A stretch of 64,000 nt of DNA from Bradyrhizobium sp. ISRA430 (lineage in GTDB: Bacteria > Pseudomonadota > Alphaproteobacteria > Rhizobiales > Xanthobacteraceae), in contig NZ_CP094516.1 of the NCBI RefSeq assembly GCF_029909975.1, positions 2,418,001-2,482,000 on the forward strand, written 5' to 3'. This document shows, piece by piece, positions 36,994 through 46,582 of this stretch. Made by a program: the position numbers and the translations under genes. The notes below the pieces were generated by a model. The model saw only the letters and a list, made by a program, of their open reading frames with translations. It was not told the DNA's origin and searched no databases. Within the stretch, counting starts at the first letter, position 1; the number at the start of each line of letters is the position of its first letter.

Positions 36994-38250
36994 TCAGGGC
37001 CGCTGCGCGGCCAGAACCAGATCGGCGGCACGATCGCCGGACCGGACCGATCCCTCGATCGTTGCAGGCAATCCCGTAGCAGTCCAATCGCCCGCGAGAA
37101 ACAGGTTTTTCAGCGCGGTGACCGGCCCCGGACGCAGGGCATTCTGCGCCGGCGTTGCCGCAAATGTGGCGCGGCGTTCACGCACGATCTGCCAGGGCGG
37201 CAATTCGCCGGACACGCCGCCCGCCTTGCAGACGTCGTTCCAGATCGCCTGCGCAAGCTCCTCGCGCGGCATGTCGACCAGGCGGTCGCCATTGCTGATG
37301 GTCACCGAGAGGCGATTGGGGAAGGCGAATAGCCACTCCACGATCCCGCCGATCACCCCCAGGATGGGCGCTGCGCCTTTCGGCGGCTCAAAACGGAAAT
37401 GCGCGTTCACGATGGCGCGGAATTCGGTCGGGGTCTTGAGGCCCGGCAGCAGGCTCGCGGCGGCGCGCGGCGGCACCGCCATCACGATGGCATCGCCGTC
37501 GGCGATCCGGATCACATCCTCGCCGCCGAAATTCAGCGCAATGACCTTGCCGTCCGTGCTCTCGAACGAACGCAGCTCATGGCCGAGCTGAACGGAATGG
37601 CCGCGCTCGGTCAGGAATTTCACGGCGGGCTCGATCAGCACCGCGCTGAGGCCGTCGCGCGCGATCAGCGGCCGGCACGCCTGGCCGCCGGCGAGCAGCG
37701 TCTCGCGCACGATCGCACCGGCAAGCCCGGCCGAGCCTTCCGGCGGGTCGACGTTGAGCGCTGCGAGCAGCAGCGGCTGCACCAAGCGCTGATAGAGCAT
37801 GCCCTCGCAAGGGATGGACTTACCGACCAGCGCCTCCTCCGACGCCCAGATCAACGGCGCCAGCTTCAGATAGTCCGTGAGCCCGGTGTCGGGAACGCGC
37901 CGGCTTTCGTCGAGCACCCAGGTCGGCAGCCGCCCGTCACCAAGATCGAGCTGCCAGCGCTGTCCGGTCGCGAGATCGACGAAGGGAAACTGCGCGCGCT
38001 CCGGGCCGACGAGGCCCGCCTCCGAGCCGATCGAGCGCGCATAGGCCCGTGCATGGCCGTTGCCCGACAGCATCAGATGGTTGCCGTTGTCGATGGTGAG
38101 GTTGGTCGCGCCGTCGAAATAGGAGCGGCAACGGCCGCCGGCCTGGTGCGTCGCCTCGTGCACGGCGACCTTGAAGCCGGCATTGGCGAGCCGCGCAGCG
38201 GCGGAGAGGCCGGAAATTCCGGCGCCGATGATGTGAGCTGTGTTTTGCAT
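36994..38250 (-). CDS. hpnE: HpnE, FAD-dependent squalene-forming desaturase/reductase
   Basis: A 418-residue amine-oxidase/phytoene-desaturase-like flavoprotein that reduces hydroxysqualene to squalene. The dinucleotide fold is HIIGAGISGLSAAARLA (Gly9, Gly11, Gly14), and the C-terminus has NLFLAGDWTATGLPATIEGSVRSG. The start is the ATG at 38250, sharing one base with the hpnD stop (TGATG). A 633-codon open frame extends to 38895, but that extension is out of frame with hpnD and is not real protein. Confidence 0.94.
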   Translation of the reverse strand: MQNTAHIIGAGISGLSAAARLANAGFKVAVHEATHQAGGRCRSYFDGATNLTIDNGNHLMLSGNGHARAYARSIGSEAGLVGPERAQFPFVDLATGQRWQLDLGDGRLPTWVLDESRRVPDTGLTDYLKLAPLIWASEEALVGKSIPCEGMLYQRLVQPLLLAALNVDPPEGSAGLAGAIVRETLLAGGQACRPLIARDGLSAVLIEPAVKFLTERGHSVQLGHELRSFESTDGKVIALNFGGEDVIRIADGDAIVMAVPPRAAASLLPGLKTPTEFRAIVNAHFRFEPPKGAAPILGVIGGIVEWLFAFPNRLSVTISNGDRLVDMPREELAQAIWNDVCKAGGVSGELPPWQIVRERRATFAATPAQNALRPGPVTALKNLFLAGDWTATGLPATIEGSVRSGDRAADLVLAAQRP

Positions 38251-39089
38251 CAGATGAAAGCGTAACGGAGCAGGATGCCGATCCGTGCGATCTTCGACAC
38301 ACGCACCGGCTGGCGCGGCGCGTTGAAGCCGCGCGCGATCAGGAGGTCCAGAATGGCATGATAGTATTTCGACATGATCCGCGGCGCGCGCACCGCGCGA
38401 CGCCTGTTGCGGTTCATGATCTCGTCCGATTTCTCGAAATGCACTTTCGCGCGCTGCGCCAGCGGCAGGCAGACCTTCGGCAGGGCGCGCTCGGCGATCA
38501 CGCGGTTCGGATCGTTGGAGGTGATTCCGGCATGCAGCAGGCCCTCGCGCGGCAGATAGAGCCGGCCAAGCCCCGCGTCCTCGTCGATGTCGCGCAGGAT
38601 GTTGGTGAGCTGGAGCGCGCGGCCGAGATGATAGGCGAGTTGGATGCCGTCCTCTTCCGGCAGGCCGAACACCCGCACCGACAGCCGCCCCACCGCGCTC
38701 GCGACGCGATCGCAGTAGAGATCGAGCGTCGCGATGTCGGGCGCGCGGATATCCTGCGGCACGTCCATCTCCATGCCGTCGACGATGGCGAGGAAATCCT
38801 CCCGCTTCAGTCCGAACGTCTTCACCGACGCGACATAGTCCTTCAGTCGTGCCGGCGGATGCCCTTGATAGAGCGCATCGATGTCGTTGCGCCACTCCTG
38901 GAGCGCGGCGAGCCGCTCTTCGCGCGGCCCGTCGGAATCGGCGATATCATCGACCTGGCGGCAGAAGCTGTAGATCTGGAACATGGCCTCGCGCTGGTCA
39001 TGCGGCAGGATACGCATCGCGGCATAGAAGGAGCTGCCGGATGCGGTCGAGCCATAACTGGCGCCGGGCGAGGTCGCCTCAAGCGTCAT
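38250..39089 (-). CDS. hpnD: HpnD, presqualene diphosphate synthase
   Basis: A 279-residue trans-isoprenyl diphosphate synthase (squalene/phytoene synthase fold) that condenses two farnesyl diphosphates to presqualene diphosphate. The Asp-rich motifs are QVDDIADSD and LTNILRDIDEDAGLGR. The start is taken at the ATG at 39089 (MTLEATSPG); it overlaps the hpnC 3' end by 11 bp. Coupled to hpnE through TGATG. Confidence 0.94.
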   Translation of the reverse strand: MTLEATSPGASYGSTASGSSFYAAMRILPHDQREAMFQIYSFCRQVDDIADSDGPREERLAALQEWRNDIDALYQGHPPARLKDYVASVKTFGLKREDFLAIVDGMEMDVPQDIRAPDIATLDLYCDRVASAVGRLSVRVFGLPEEDGIQLAYHLGRALQLTNILRDIDEDAGLGRLYLPREGLLHAGITSNDPNRVIAERALPKVCLPLAQRAKVHFEKSDEIMNRNRRRAVRAPRIMSKYYHAILDLLIARGFNAPRQPVRVSKIARIGILLRYAFI

Positions 39090-39963
39090 GCGCGGTCCCC
39101 GGTCTGGAAATGGCCTTGCGTCCGATTGCGCGGCGGCCGACTTCACCGATGATGCCGGCAAGGCTGAAGGTGAGAAGCTCGAACTTGCTCAGGTGCACGC
39201 GCTCGCGCAGGGGATCGCGCACCTTGAGCAGGCGCACGATGCGGTCGGCGTAGGCCTGGATCACGGCGATGTCGACGCCGAGACGGAAATCCCTGACTTC
39301 CGCGCTCAGCGACTTGCTCTCGTTGAGAAGCCGTTCATTGCGCGCGGCGAGCGCTTGGAGACATTGCAGCAGCGCCGGCGGCGACTGAGCGAGTCCAAGC
39401 TGCTCGACGGACGCGCCGCTTGCGGCCAGCGCATCGCGCGGCAGGTAGACGCGATTGAGCTCGCGAAAATCCTTGCCGCAATCCTGCAGGTGGTTGTTGA
39501 TCTGAAGACCCGCGCAAAGCGCATCCGACGCGGCCCAGGTCGAGGTGCTCTCACCATGGACGTCGAGCATGAAGCGGCCGACCGGCATCGCCGAATAGCG
39601 GCAATAGTGGCTGACTTCGTCCCAGCTCTCGTAGCGCAGCTTGGTCACATCCATGCGGAACGCAACCAGCACGTCGAGCGCATGGCGCGGAGCCATGCCC
39701 CGCTCTGCGAGCGCACGCCGCAGATTGACGGCTTCGGCTTGAGTATCGCCCTTGCCGAGCAATTCGCCCTCAAGCAGGTCGAGATAGGCCAGCTTCTCGT
39801 CGGGAGGCAGCGTCGCGTGATCGGCGATGTCGTCGGCGGTGCGGACGAAGTTGTAGAACGCCAGGATCAGCGCGCGATGACGCGGATGAATGATCCAGGA
39901 CGCGACGGGAAAGTTCTCGTCGCGGTCACCCTTGCCGGATCGCAATTCGCTCGCAGAGGTCAT
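39079..39963 (-). CDS. hpnC: HpnC, hydroxysqualene synthase
   Basis: A 294-residue homologue of HpnD that converts presqualene diphosphate to hydroxysqualene. Asp-rich motif 1 is RTADDIADHA, and motif 2 is altered to INNHLQDCGKDF, as known for HpnC. The start is placed at the ATG at 39963 (MTSASELRSGKGDRDENFPVAS); an alternative lies at 40020. First gene of the hpnC-D-E-shc-G operon. Confidence 0.93.
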   Translation of the reverse strand: MTSASELRSGKGDRDENFPVASWIIHPRHRALILAFYNFVRTADDIADHATLPPDEKLAYLDLLEGELLGKGDTQAEAVNLRRALAERGMAPRHALDVLVAFRMDVTKLRYESWDEVSHYCRYSAMPVGRFMLDVHGESTSTWAASDALCAGLQINNHLQDCGKDFRELNRVYLPRDALAASGASVEQLGLAQSPPALLQCLQALAARNERLLNESKSLSAEVRDFRLGVDIAVIQAYADRIVRLLKVRDPLRERVHLSKFELLTFSLAGIIGEVGRRAIGRKAISRPGTAHDA

Positions 39964-40153
39964 CGAGGGCTGGTTAACAATCGTTTGGACAGGAAGGCTT
40001 TTTCGCCCGCACGGGCTCACGGCGGCAATGCCGCCGCGGCCCCCATATAGGGGAATACGGCCGCAAAACCAATCCTGTCTCTCGATGGCTGCCCTGCGGA
40101 TACGGCCCGAAAAGACGGTCCAAAAACCGCCTTTTGTGGGCCAGTGGACGAGC

Positions 40154-40387
40154 TTACTGGTTGTGGTTCTTCAAAACCTGGTCGCAGGCCTGCGAGATCT
40201 TCGCCCGGTTCTCCTTGAGGCAGGCCAGGATGGTGAAATCGCCCTGATCGATGACGGGACGGCAGAACTTCTGCACGTCGCGCGTGCAAGCCTTCTGCTC
40301 CTCGGCAGTGCCGCGCCCTTGCTGGGCGAACGCCGCGGTCGAAAAGGATGCCGACAGCAGGGTGAGAGCGACGAGAAATTTACGCAT
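40154..40387 (-). CDS. Small secreted cysteine-containing protein
   Basis: A 77-residue protein with a signal peptide (MRKFLVALTLLSASFSTAAFA). The mature part has four cysteines in the pattern ACTRDVQKFC...ILACL...QACDQVL, resembling a single cysteine-rich (GLG1-like) repeat found in small rhizobial periplasmic proteins. Function unknown. It lies 190 bp upstream of hpnC on the same strand. Confidence 0.8.
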   Translation of the reverse strand: MRKFLVALTLLSASFSTAAFAQQGRGTAEEQKACTRDVQKFCRPVIDQGDFTILACLKENRAKISQACDQVLKNHNQ

Positions 40388-40847
40388 TGTATTCCTTCAT
40401 TCTGACGGCAGAATCGCACCGATCCCGGACAGCACAGGGCGGACGACCGGAACGGATTGTTCTGATAGCGAGTTGCCGCAGACGCGCGGCATCCGAGAGA
40501 GCACAAGCGCTGGCAAATGCGGCCAAATTGGCGCCACGCCTGCCAAATCACGCCTTCCCCGCCTCTTCATTGGCAGATGTAAGGGATTGATACTACGTCA
40601 TAATTCGCATACGGCGCGTTTTGGCACCGACCTGTTGCAGACGTGCATCTGTCGCTCCCGGGTTCCACGGCAGAAACACGCTGAAACACAGCGAATCGCG
40701 GAACGGAGAGCCGATGGAAGCAGTTCGCCAGCCCATATCTCAGGCGGTCAGGCATTGAACCTGACACAGGCTTGGAACACTAAACCTTCGATGTGGCGAG
40801 ACGTCCTTTGTTAAGCGGACGGTCACTTCCAAAACGGGATATTCAGC
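40388..40847. other. Intergenic region without a clear gene
   Basis: 460 bp between two divergent small secreted-protein genes. Open frames are short and lack ribosome-binding sites. The region has lower GC near 40585-40615. It should hold both promoters; I could not identify a convincing one. Confidence 0.55.
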
Positions 40848-41345
40848 ATGAAATTTTCTGGGCGATCTGGACAGGCAATCAAGGCGGCCGGCATTGGCGC
40901 TGCGCTGCTCTTCTCGGTCTCGGCAAGCCATGCTCAGTCGTCCGGACCGTTCGCCGGCTTCGACGGCGCGTGGTCGGGGACCGGCACGGTGTCCCTGTCC
41001 GACGGCTCCACCGAGCGCATCCGCTGCAAGGCGGACTACAAGGTTGCCGGCAGCGGCCTCAACCTGAAGCAGAGCCTGCACTGCGCCAGCGACAGCTACA
41101 AGTTCGACCTCACCAGCGACGTGACGAGCCAGGGCGAGCGCATCTCCGGCAACTGGAGCGAGGCCAGCCGCAACATCTTCGGCAACCTTCAGGGCACCGC
41201 CGGCGGCGGCCAGATCGACGTGTTCGTCGAGGCCAACGGCTTTGCCGCCAATCTGTCGCTGCGCACCAACGGCACCAAGCAGACGGTGCAGATCAGCTCC
41301 AAAGGCGAGATCCGCGGCGTCAACATCACGATGGTGAAGAGCTAG
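40848..41345 (+). CDS. Secreted protein of unknown function
   Basis: A 165-residue exported protein with a signal peptide (AIKAAGIGAALLFSVSASHAQ). The mature part is rich in Ser, Gly and Thr and reads like a small beta-barrel (FDGAWSGTGTVSLSDGSTERIRC, LKQSLHCASDSYKFDLTSDV, ISGNWSEASRNIFGNLQGTA), with two cysteines. It is followed by a strong terminator and stands alone inside the hopanoid island. Similar proteins occur in other Bradyrhizobium genomes; I do not know the function. Confidence 0.8.
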   Translation: MKFSGRSGQAIKAAGIGAALLFSVSASHAQSSGPFAGFDGAWSGTGTVSLSDGSTERIRCKADYKVAGSGLNLKQSLHCASDSYKFDLTSDVTSQGERISGNWSEASRNIFGNLQGTAGGGQIDVFVEANGFAANLSLRTNGTKQTVQISSKGEIRGVNITMVKS

Positions 41346-41371
41346 AGGCCCTCCCGATCGGAAAGGATTTG

Positions 41372-41402
41372 GCCCCCGGCCCTCGCAAGCCGGGGGCTTT
41401 TT
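41372..41402 (+). terminator. Intrinsic terminator
   Basis: A 9-base-pair GC stem (GCCCCCGGC with GCCGGGGGC) followed by TTTTT, 26 bp after the stop of the secreted protein gene. Confidence 0.9.
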
Positions 41403-41470
41403 GCTGACATCGACCAGCTTCAATCCGTACGGGATAGTGCGTGAGCGTGACGCAACCTCCGTTGCCCTGC

Positions 41471-43837
41471 TCAGATCGCGCGCTTGTCCGCGCCTTGAAG
41501 CTTCTCGTGCAGGTTGATCAGCCACATCGCCGTCGGCCGCAGGATGAAGAGGTCGGCGACGAGGGCCATGACCATCGAGAAAGCACTGAGCCAGCCGAAC
41601 AGTCGCAAGGACGGCAAGTCGGAGAACACGGTGACGACGAGGCCGCAGGCCAGCACCACTGTGGTCAGGATCAGCGCAGGACCGACCAGGACCGTGGCGC
41701 GCTCGACCGCGAGCGAGGATGAAACCCCGGGCTTGCTCTCGAGCCTCAGGCGGTTGAGGAAGTGGATGGTCGCACTGAGGCCGAGGCCGAACGAGACGGT
41801 CAGTGCCACGACGCTGGCGAATTGCAGGCCCTCGCCCATCGCCCACAGCACCGTACCCGACATCACCACAGGGAAGATGCCCGGCAGGATGCAGGCGAGC
41901 ATCACCACCCAGGAGCGGAAGGCAAGGCCGATGAATAACGCGACGAGGGCGAATTCGACGGTGAGGCCGCGGTTCAGCTTCTCGATCATGTTGGCCGAGT
42001 TGCGCGCGGCGATGGCGGCAAGGCCGGTGACCGCGACCTCATAGCCGGGATGCTTCTTGCGGACGGCGTCGAGCTCGGAATCGAGCTTGTCGACGATCGG
42101 CAAAAGCTGGCTGGAATCCTTGTCGGGCACGCGGCCAGCGACCACGACCGCATCCTGCTCAGCATCGATGAAGCGTCGTACCAGATGCTCGGGGATGAGG
42201 CTCACATATTCCTTGAGCGTCGCAACATCAGCGCTGCCGGCCTTCTCCGCAAGCCAGCGGCGCAGGGTTTCGAGCGACCAGACGTTACCGACGCCCGCGG
42301 CCTTCTCCACGGTCGCGTGCACCTCGGCGATCGTCTGCAGCGTCTCCGGCGAATACAGTGATTCGCCCTTGGGGAACTGGATCAGCACGTTGACGGGGTT
42401 GGCGCCGGTCAGCTTGGCGTCGAGCCGGTCGCTGGCGGCAACCGCCTGACGCTTGTCCGGCACCTGGTCGGCGAGCCGGTAGCGCGGCTCGAGATTGGCG
42501 TAGATGATGCCGAGGCTGCCGACGAACAGCACCGCGATCAGGCTGAACAGGCCGGGCCGGCCCACCATGCGCACGGCGATCCAGTAGCAGAAATTACGCA
42601 GCGCCTGGACGCCGGCGTCGGCGCTCTGGAATTTGACGGCGAAGACCCTCTCGTTGCGGACGAACAGGACGCCGAAGACCGGCACGAGCGACAGCACCGC
42701 AACCAGCGCGATGATGGTCGCCGCGAGCCCGGCTTCCCCGAATTTGCGGATCAGGTCGGAGTCGGAGAACTGGAGCGCGATGAAGGAAATGCCGGCGGTG
42801 CCGTGCGTCAGCACGCAGGCCGGTCCCACCACCAGCACCGCGTTCTTGAATGCGGTGAACTTGTCCTGCCCCGCGATCAGCCGGTCACGCGCGGCGAAGG
42901 TAAGCTGCATCGAGTCGGAGAAGCTGATGACCATGATGAGCGGCGTCATCACGTTCAGGAACATGTTGAGATTGAAGTTGGCCCAGCCGAGCGCGCCGAG
43001 CGCCAGCAGGATCGCGATCATCGGCGGGAACGCCGCGGCCACCATGAACGAGATCTTGCGGAAGAAGATGATGGCAATGATGCAACCGGCGAGAATGCCG
43101 AGAACGTTATAGGTCAGCCCGTCGCGCTCGACCGCATTGCGGATCTCGAGCTGCATCACCGGCACCCCGGAGAGTTGGACGTTGAGGCCAGTCTCGCCGA
43201 GATCCTCCTTCATCAGCGCGCGGATGTCGCCGACGGTCTTGCTCAGCTTGCTGGAGGCGACCACATCCGGATCGAGCGAAAGCACGATCAGCGCGAGCGT
43301 GCCGTCCTCAGACAACAGCTTGCCACGAATGATCTCGTTGGCTTTGACGGTCTCGATGAACTTGTTATAGGCCTCGCCCTCGGGCAGCTCGCCGGGGAAT
43401 AGCGCGGCCGGCAGTTTGCCCGGCGCTGGCGCCTGGCGCGCGGAAAACAGCGAGACCAGCCCGCGCGTGCCTTCGACGAGCTGCAGGTCGGTGACGAAGT
43501 CGCGGAGCTTCTCCAGATTGCTCCGCTCCAAGAGATTCTTCCCTTCGACGACGACGAGAACGTCGAACTCCTCGGCCGGGAACTTCTTCGTCACCTCTTC
43601 GTATTGACGGAATTCGCGGCTGTTGGAGCGGAAGAGCTGCGACAGCGAATCGTCGATCTTGATCCGCTGGATGCCGAACACGGCGCCGACGATCAGCGCG
43701 ATCAGGACGAGGCAGGAGACGACCGGCGCCCGGACGGCGATCAGCCCGAGACGTTCCAGCCCGAAGGCGATGGAGGACGCGGGTCCCTGCTCGACCTTGT
43801 CGACATGAACCTCACTCTCGCTGTGCTTTTCGAGCAT
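41471..43837 (-). CDS. Second RND/MMPL-type lipid transporter near the hopanoid genes
   Basis: A 788-residue RND protein with the same architecture as HpnN: TM1 near residues 32-52 (VVSCLVLIALIVGAVFGIQ), a periplasmic domain, helices from about 220, and a second half starting near 435. TM4 reads MTPLIMVISFSDSMQLTFAARDR, where HpnN has VGLGVDFGIQ. It lacks the length and metal or drug-pump motifs of tripartite RND pumps and has no adaptor gene beside it. The ATG at 43837 follows AAGG. Transport of a hydrophobic envelope lipid is plausible; a role with hopanoids is inferred from position only. Confidence 0.85.
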   Translation of the reverse strand: MLEKHSESEVHVDKVEQGPASSIAFGLERLGLIAVRAPVVSCLVLIALIVGAVFGIQRIKIDDSLSQLFRSNSREFRQYEEVTKKFPAEEFDVLVVVEGKNLLERSNLEKLRDFVTDLQLVEGTRGLVSLFSARQAPAPGKLPAALFPGELPEGEAYNKFIETVKANEIIRGKLLSEDGTLALIVLSLDPDVVASSKLSKTVGDIRALMKEDLGETGLNVQLSGVPVMQLEIRNAVERDGLTYNVLGILAGCIIAIIFFRKISFMVAAAFPPMIAILLALGALGWANFNLNMFLNVMTPLIMVISFSDSMQLTFAARDRLIAGQDKFTAFKNAVLVVGPACVLTHGTAGISFIALQFSDSDLIRKFGEAGLAATIIALVAVLSLVPVFGVLFVRNERVFAVKFQSADAGVQALRNFCYWIAVRMVGRPGLFSLIAVLFVGSLGIIYANLEPRYRLADQVPDKRQAVAASDRLDAKLTGANPVNVLIQFPKGESLYSPETLQTIAEVHATVEKAAGVGNVWSLETLRRWLAEKAGSADVATLKEYVSLIPEHLVRRFIDAEQDAVVVAGRVPDKDSSQLLPIVDKLDSELDAVRKKHPGYEVAVTGLAAIAARNSANMIEKLNRGLTVEFALVALFIGLAFRSWVVMLACILPGIFPVVMSGTVLWAMGEGLQFASVVALTVSFGLGLSATIHFLNRLRLESKPGVSSSLAVERATVLVGPALILTTVVLACGLVVTVFSDLPSLRLFGWLSAFSMVMALVADLFILRPTAMWLINLHEKLQGADKRAI

Positions 43838-43999
43838 GCCTTGTCCAGTTCCTGAATCGGCTCGGATTATGAGCTTATTGCGTCCCGCGAACAGCCTGAA
43901 ACGCCATACGGATGGGAGGCTTGCCCCTTGAAAATGCGCGGAAAATCGCCGCAGGGGTTTAGCAGGTCCCGCCATGGTCTCGCAAGCAGGCCACACCGA

Positions 44000-44827
44000 T
44001 CAAGATGAGGACATTTTGGCCCCCGATTCCGTTCCTTCGATCAGGACTGTGCCAATTCGGCGCGGGGCGCGATCGCCACTCTCGTCCTTCAGCGCGACCC
44101 CGGTCACCCGCCGAGCCAGGCCCTCCCGCACGAGCCAGTCGATCTTGACCGCCGCCTCGTAATGGCTGAGCCCGCCGTGGTGGATGTTCGAGACGCAGTT
44201 GCGCTCGGCATCGGTGCGCCCCGGCTTTGGCGCGAAGGTCAGATAGGCACCGAGACTGTCGGGTACGGACAGGCCCGGCCGCTCGCCGATCAGCATCACG
44301 ACCATACGCGCTCCCAGGATGGCCCCGATCTCGTCGCCGAGCGCCACGCGTGCGCCGGAGGCGACAACGACATGGCCGATCGCGACGGGGTCCCCGGCCG
44401 CGAGCCGCAGCAGCAGGCTCTTCATCAAGGCCGCGGCATGCGCATGCACGGCAGCCGGCGACAGGCCGTCGCCGATGACGATCGCAAGCCGGCCCGGCTC
44501 GGTGGCGTTTCGCGCCAATGCCTCGGCGGAAGAGGCATCGAGCTGCCGCCCCAAATCCGGCCGCCGCAGGTAGTCCCTGCGATCGACCGCCCGGCTGCTG
44601 GCGGCGACCGGTGAGAGGCCGACTTCGCCGAGCTCGGCGGCCAGCCGCGCCGCATCGAAAACGGCGTGCACGGCATCGCGGGCGCGGGCGTGGTCCAGCG
44701 TGAAATCGAGCAGCGGCTTTGTCGGCAGGCTCGCGCCGCTGCGCCCGAGCGCGACGCGCGCAGGCGTGAAGTACCGCAGATCGCGTGTCGCGCGGGCCGG
44801 GACGGCCGGATCGGGCATGTCGCTCAC
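44000..44827 (-). CDS. eutC: Ethanolamine ammonia-lyase small subunit
   Basis: A 275-residue EutC, the small subunit of the adenosylcobalamin-dependent enzyme that cleaves ethanolamine to acetaldehyde and ammonia. Diagnostic segments are [76 protein letters not shown] and [17 protein letters not shown]. The start is a GTG at 44827 overlapping the hpnP stop by four bases (GTGA); an ATG three codons later is possible. The large subunit gene is on the far side of hpnP. Confidence 0.94.
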   Translation of the reverse strand: MSDMPDPAVPARATRDLRYFTPARVALGRSGASLPTKPLLDFTLDHARARDAVHAVFDAARLAAELGEVGLSPVAASSRAVDRRDYLRRPDLGRQLDASSAEALARNATEPGRLAIVIGDGLSPAAVHAHAAALMKSLLLRLAAGDPVAIGHVVVASGARVALGDEIGAILGARMVVMLIGERPGLSVPDSLGAYLTFAPKPGRTDAERNCVSNIHHGGLSHYEAAVKIDWLVREGLARRVTGVALKDESGDRAPRRIGTVLIEGTESGAKMSSS

Positions 44828-46410
44828 TCGGCGGGAACGGCCGCCTCGCGCAGCCGGATCGAGTAGTTCGAAGCGTTCTGCTTGCCGCTGGACGCCGCAC
44901 GCGCAAACGTAATGAGATGATGCGCGACCAATGTGCTGCCGATCAGGCCTTCGAGATCGCCACGCCGGATACGCCCCAGCGCGAACTTCCAGAACACGCG
45001 CCTGTAGTTGCCGAGCACCCCGACCTTCCAGAAGATGTTTCTCAGCATGACGAGTGCACGCCGGATATTGGGCCAGGTCTTCATCTCGTCGGGCACCGGC
45101 ACCTTGAGCCGGTTTGAATAGGTGTGGTCGCACTGATACTGGAAGCGCGCATAGACCTTCGCGGGCTCGTAGGCGACCTCCATGCAGTGCTTCCAGGAGG
45201 CGATGACCTCGTCATAAGGCAGCAGGAAGTCGACGTTGGAATCGCGCCCCTCGTCATGGATCAGGCGCCCTTCCCGCTCCAACCGGTCCCACAGCGGCGT
45301 CTTCGGCAGCGCCTGAAGCAGGTTGATGGTGAGTAGCGGAATCTGGGAGTCCTCGACGAAAGCCAGCAGCGCATCGGATGTATTCGGCTTGTCGGTGTCC
45401 AGCCCCATGATGATGCCGGAGACGACTTCCATTCCGTAGGAGTTGATGGTGCGCACGCCCTCCAGGATCGGGACCATCATGTTGTGGTCCTTGTGCATCG
45501 CGTGCAGCGCGTCCGGATCGGGTGTCTCGATGCCGCAGAAGATGGTGATGAAATAGGCCTCCCGCATCTTCTCCAGGATCTCGGGCCGCTTGGCGATGTT
45601 CAGCGTGGCCTCGCAGGCGAGCCGCATCACATAGCCAGTCTTCTTCTGCCATTCGATCAGATGCGGCAGCAGGTCCATCGTCGCCTTGCGGTTGCCGATG
45701 AAATTGTCGTCGACGAAATAGACCGTGTCGGTCATGCCGCATTCGCGCAAGCGGTCGAGCTCGGCGATGATCTGCTGCGGCGTCTTGATGCGCGGGTTGC
45801 GGCCATAGAGACCGGGAATGTCGCAGAACTCGCACTGATAGGGACAGCCGCTGGAATACTGGATGCTGCCGAGAAAGTATTTCCTTACGTCGGCGAGCTC
45901 GTAGGCCGGGATCGGAAATTCGGTCATCGGCACGCGGTCCTTGGTGGTCAGCACCACCTGCTCGTCGGGACGCGAAGTGTCGCGCGACAGGATTTCGATC
46001 AGCTCATCGGTCGCATCACCAAGCTCGCCGACATGGAGGTAGTCGAAGGACGGATAATAGTCGGGACACGCGCTGACCGAGGGGCCGCCGAGCGCGACCG
46101 GTAGATCGAATTCATGGGCGCGGCGACAGATGTCGTTCATCTGCTGGCGCTGGATGTGCATGCCGCTGACGAAGACGACTTCGGCCCACTCGAATTCCTC
46201 CTTGGTCGTGCGGCGGAGGTTCTCGTCGACGAATTTGACCTGCCATTCCTTGGGCAGATAGGCCGAGATCAGCAACAGCCCCTGGGGCGGCATGAATGCC
46301 TTCACCCCGTCAGTCAGCGGATAGGAATACTCGAACGTCCCGAACGATGAGGTGTAGCGCGGGAAGACGCAGAGGATGTGCCGGATCGTTCCGTTGCTGT
46401 TAGCGCGCAT
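44824..46410 (-). CDS. hpnP: HpnP, radical SAM hopanoid C-2 methylase
   Basis: A 528-residue B12-binding radical SAM enzyme that adds a methyl group at C-2 of hopanoids. An N-terminal cobalamin-type domain comes first ([19 protein letters not shown]), then the 4Fe-4S motif CPYQCEFC (Cys189, Cys193, Cys196), then a DUF4070-like C-terminal part. Length and these features match HpnP of Rhodopseudomonas; other DUF4070 radical SAM proteins are close, so a paralogue cannot be fully excluded. The ATG at 46410 follows GGGGGAAG. A candidate EcfG promoter lies 59 bp upstream. Translationally coupled to eutC. Confidence 0.92.
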   Translation of the reverse strand: MRANSNGTIRHILCVFPRYTSSFGTFEYSYPLTDGVKAFMPPQGLLLISAYLPKEWQVKFVDENLRRTTKEEFEWAEVVFVSGMHIQRQQMNDICRRAHEFDLPVALGGPSVSACPDYYPSFDYLHVGELGDATDELIEILSRDTSRPDEQVVLTTKDRVPMTEFPIPAYELADVRKYFLGSIQYSSGCPYQCEFCDIPGLYGRNPRIKTPQQIIAELDRLRECGMTDTVYFVDDNFIGNRKATMDLLPHLIEWQKKTGYVMRLACEATLNIAKRPEILEKMREAYFITIFCGIETPDPDALHAMHKDHNMMVPILEGVRTINSYGMEVVSGIIMGLDTDKPNTSDALLAFVEDSQIPLLTINLLQALPKTPLWDRLEREGRLIHDEGRDSNVDFLLPYDEVIASWKHCMEVAYEPAKVYARFQYQCDHTYSNRLKVPVPDEMKTWPNIRRALVMLRNIFWKVGVLGNYRRVFWKFALGRIRRGDLEGLIGSTLVAHHLITFARAASSGKQNASNYSIRLREAAVPAE

Positions 46411-46468
46411 CGAACTTCCCCCAACAACGACGTTCTACAACCTGTGCAGAATGGACGGTCAGACACAT

Positions 46469-46493
46469 AACGTAACGCTGCGACCGAAATTCC
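46469..46493 (-). promoter_or_regulatory. Candidate EcfG (general stress) promoter of hpnP
   Basis: Read on the minus strand: GGAAT (46493-46489), 16 bases, then CGTT (46472-46469). This differs by one base from the alphaproteobacterial EcfG consensus GGAAC-N16/17-CGTT. It sits 59 bp before the hpnP ATG, in the gap after eutB. EcfG control of hpnP is known in Rhodopseudomonas palustris. Confidence 0.65.
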
Positions 46494-46582
46494 TCAATAT
46501 TGTGGCACCAGTCTAATTCGTAAGACGTGCCAATGGTTTCTCCGGTTCATTGCCGCCGGGCGCATTTTCTGCGCGGGTGTGC

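Noticed and set aside
36994..38895. A 633-codon frame that would extend HpnE by 215 residues
   Set aside because: The extension lies over hpnD in another frame, has no family resemblance, and HpnE begins naturally at the ATG at 38250.
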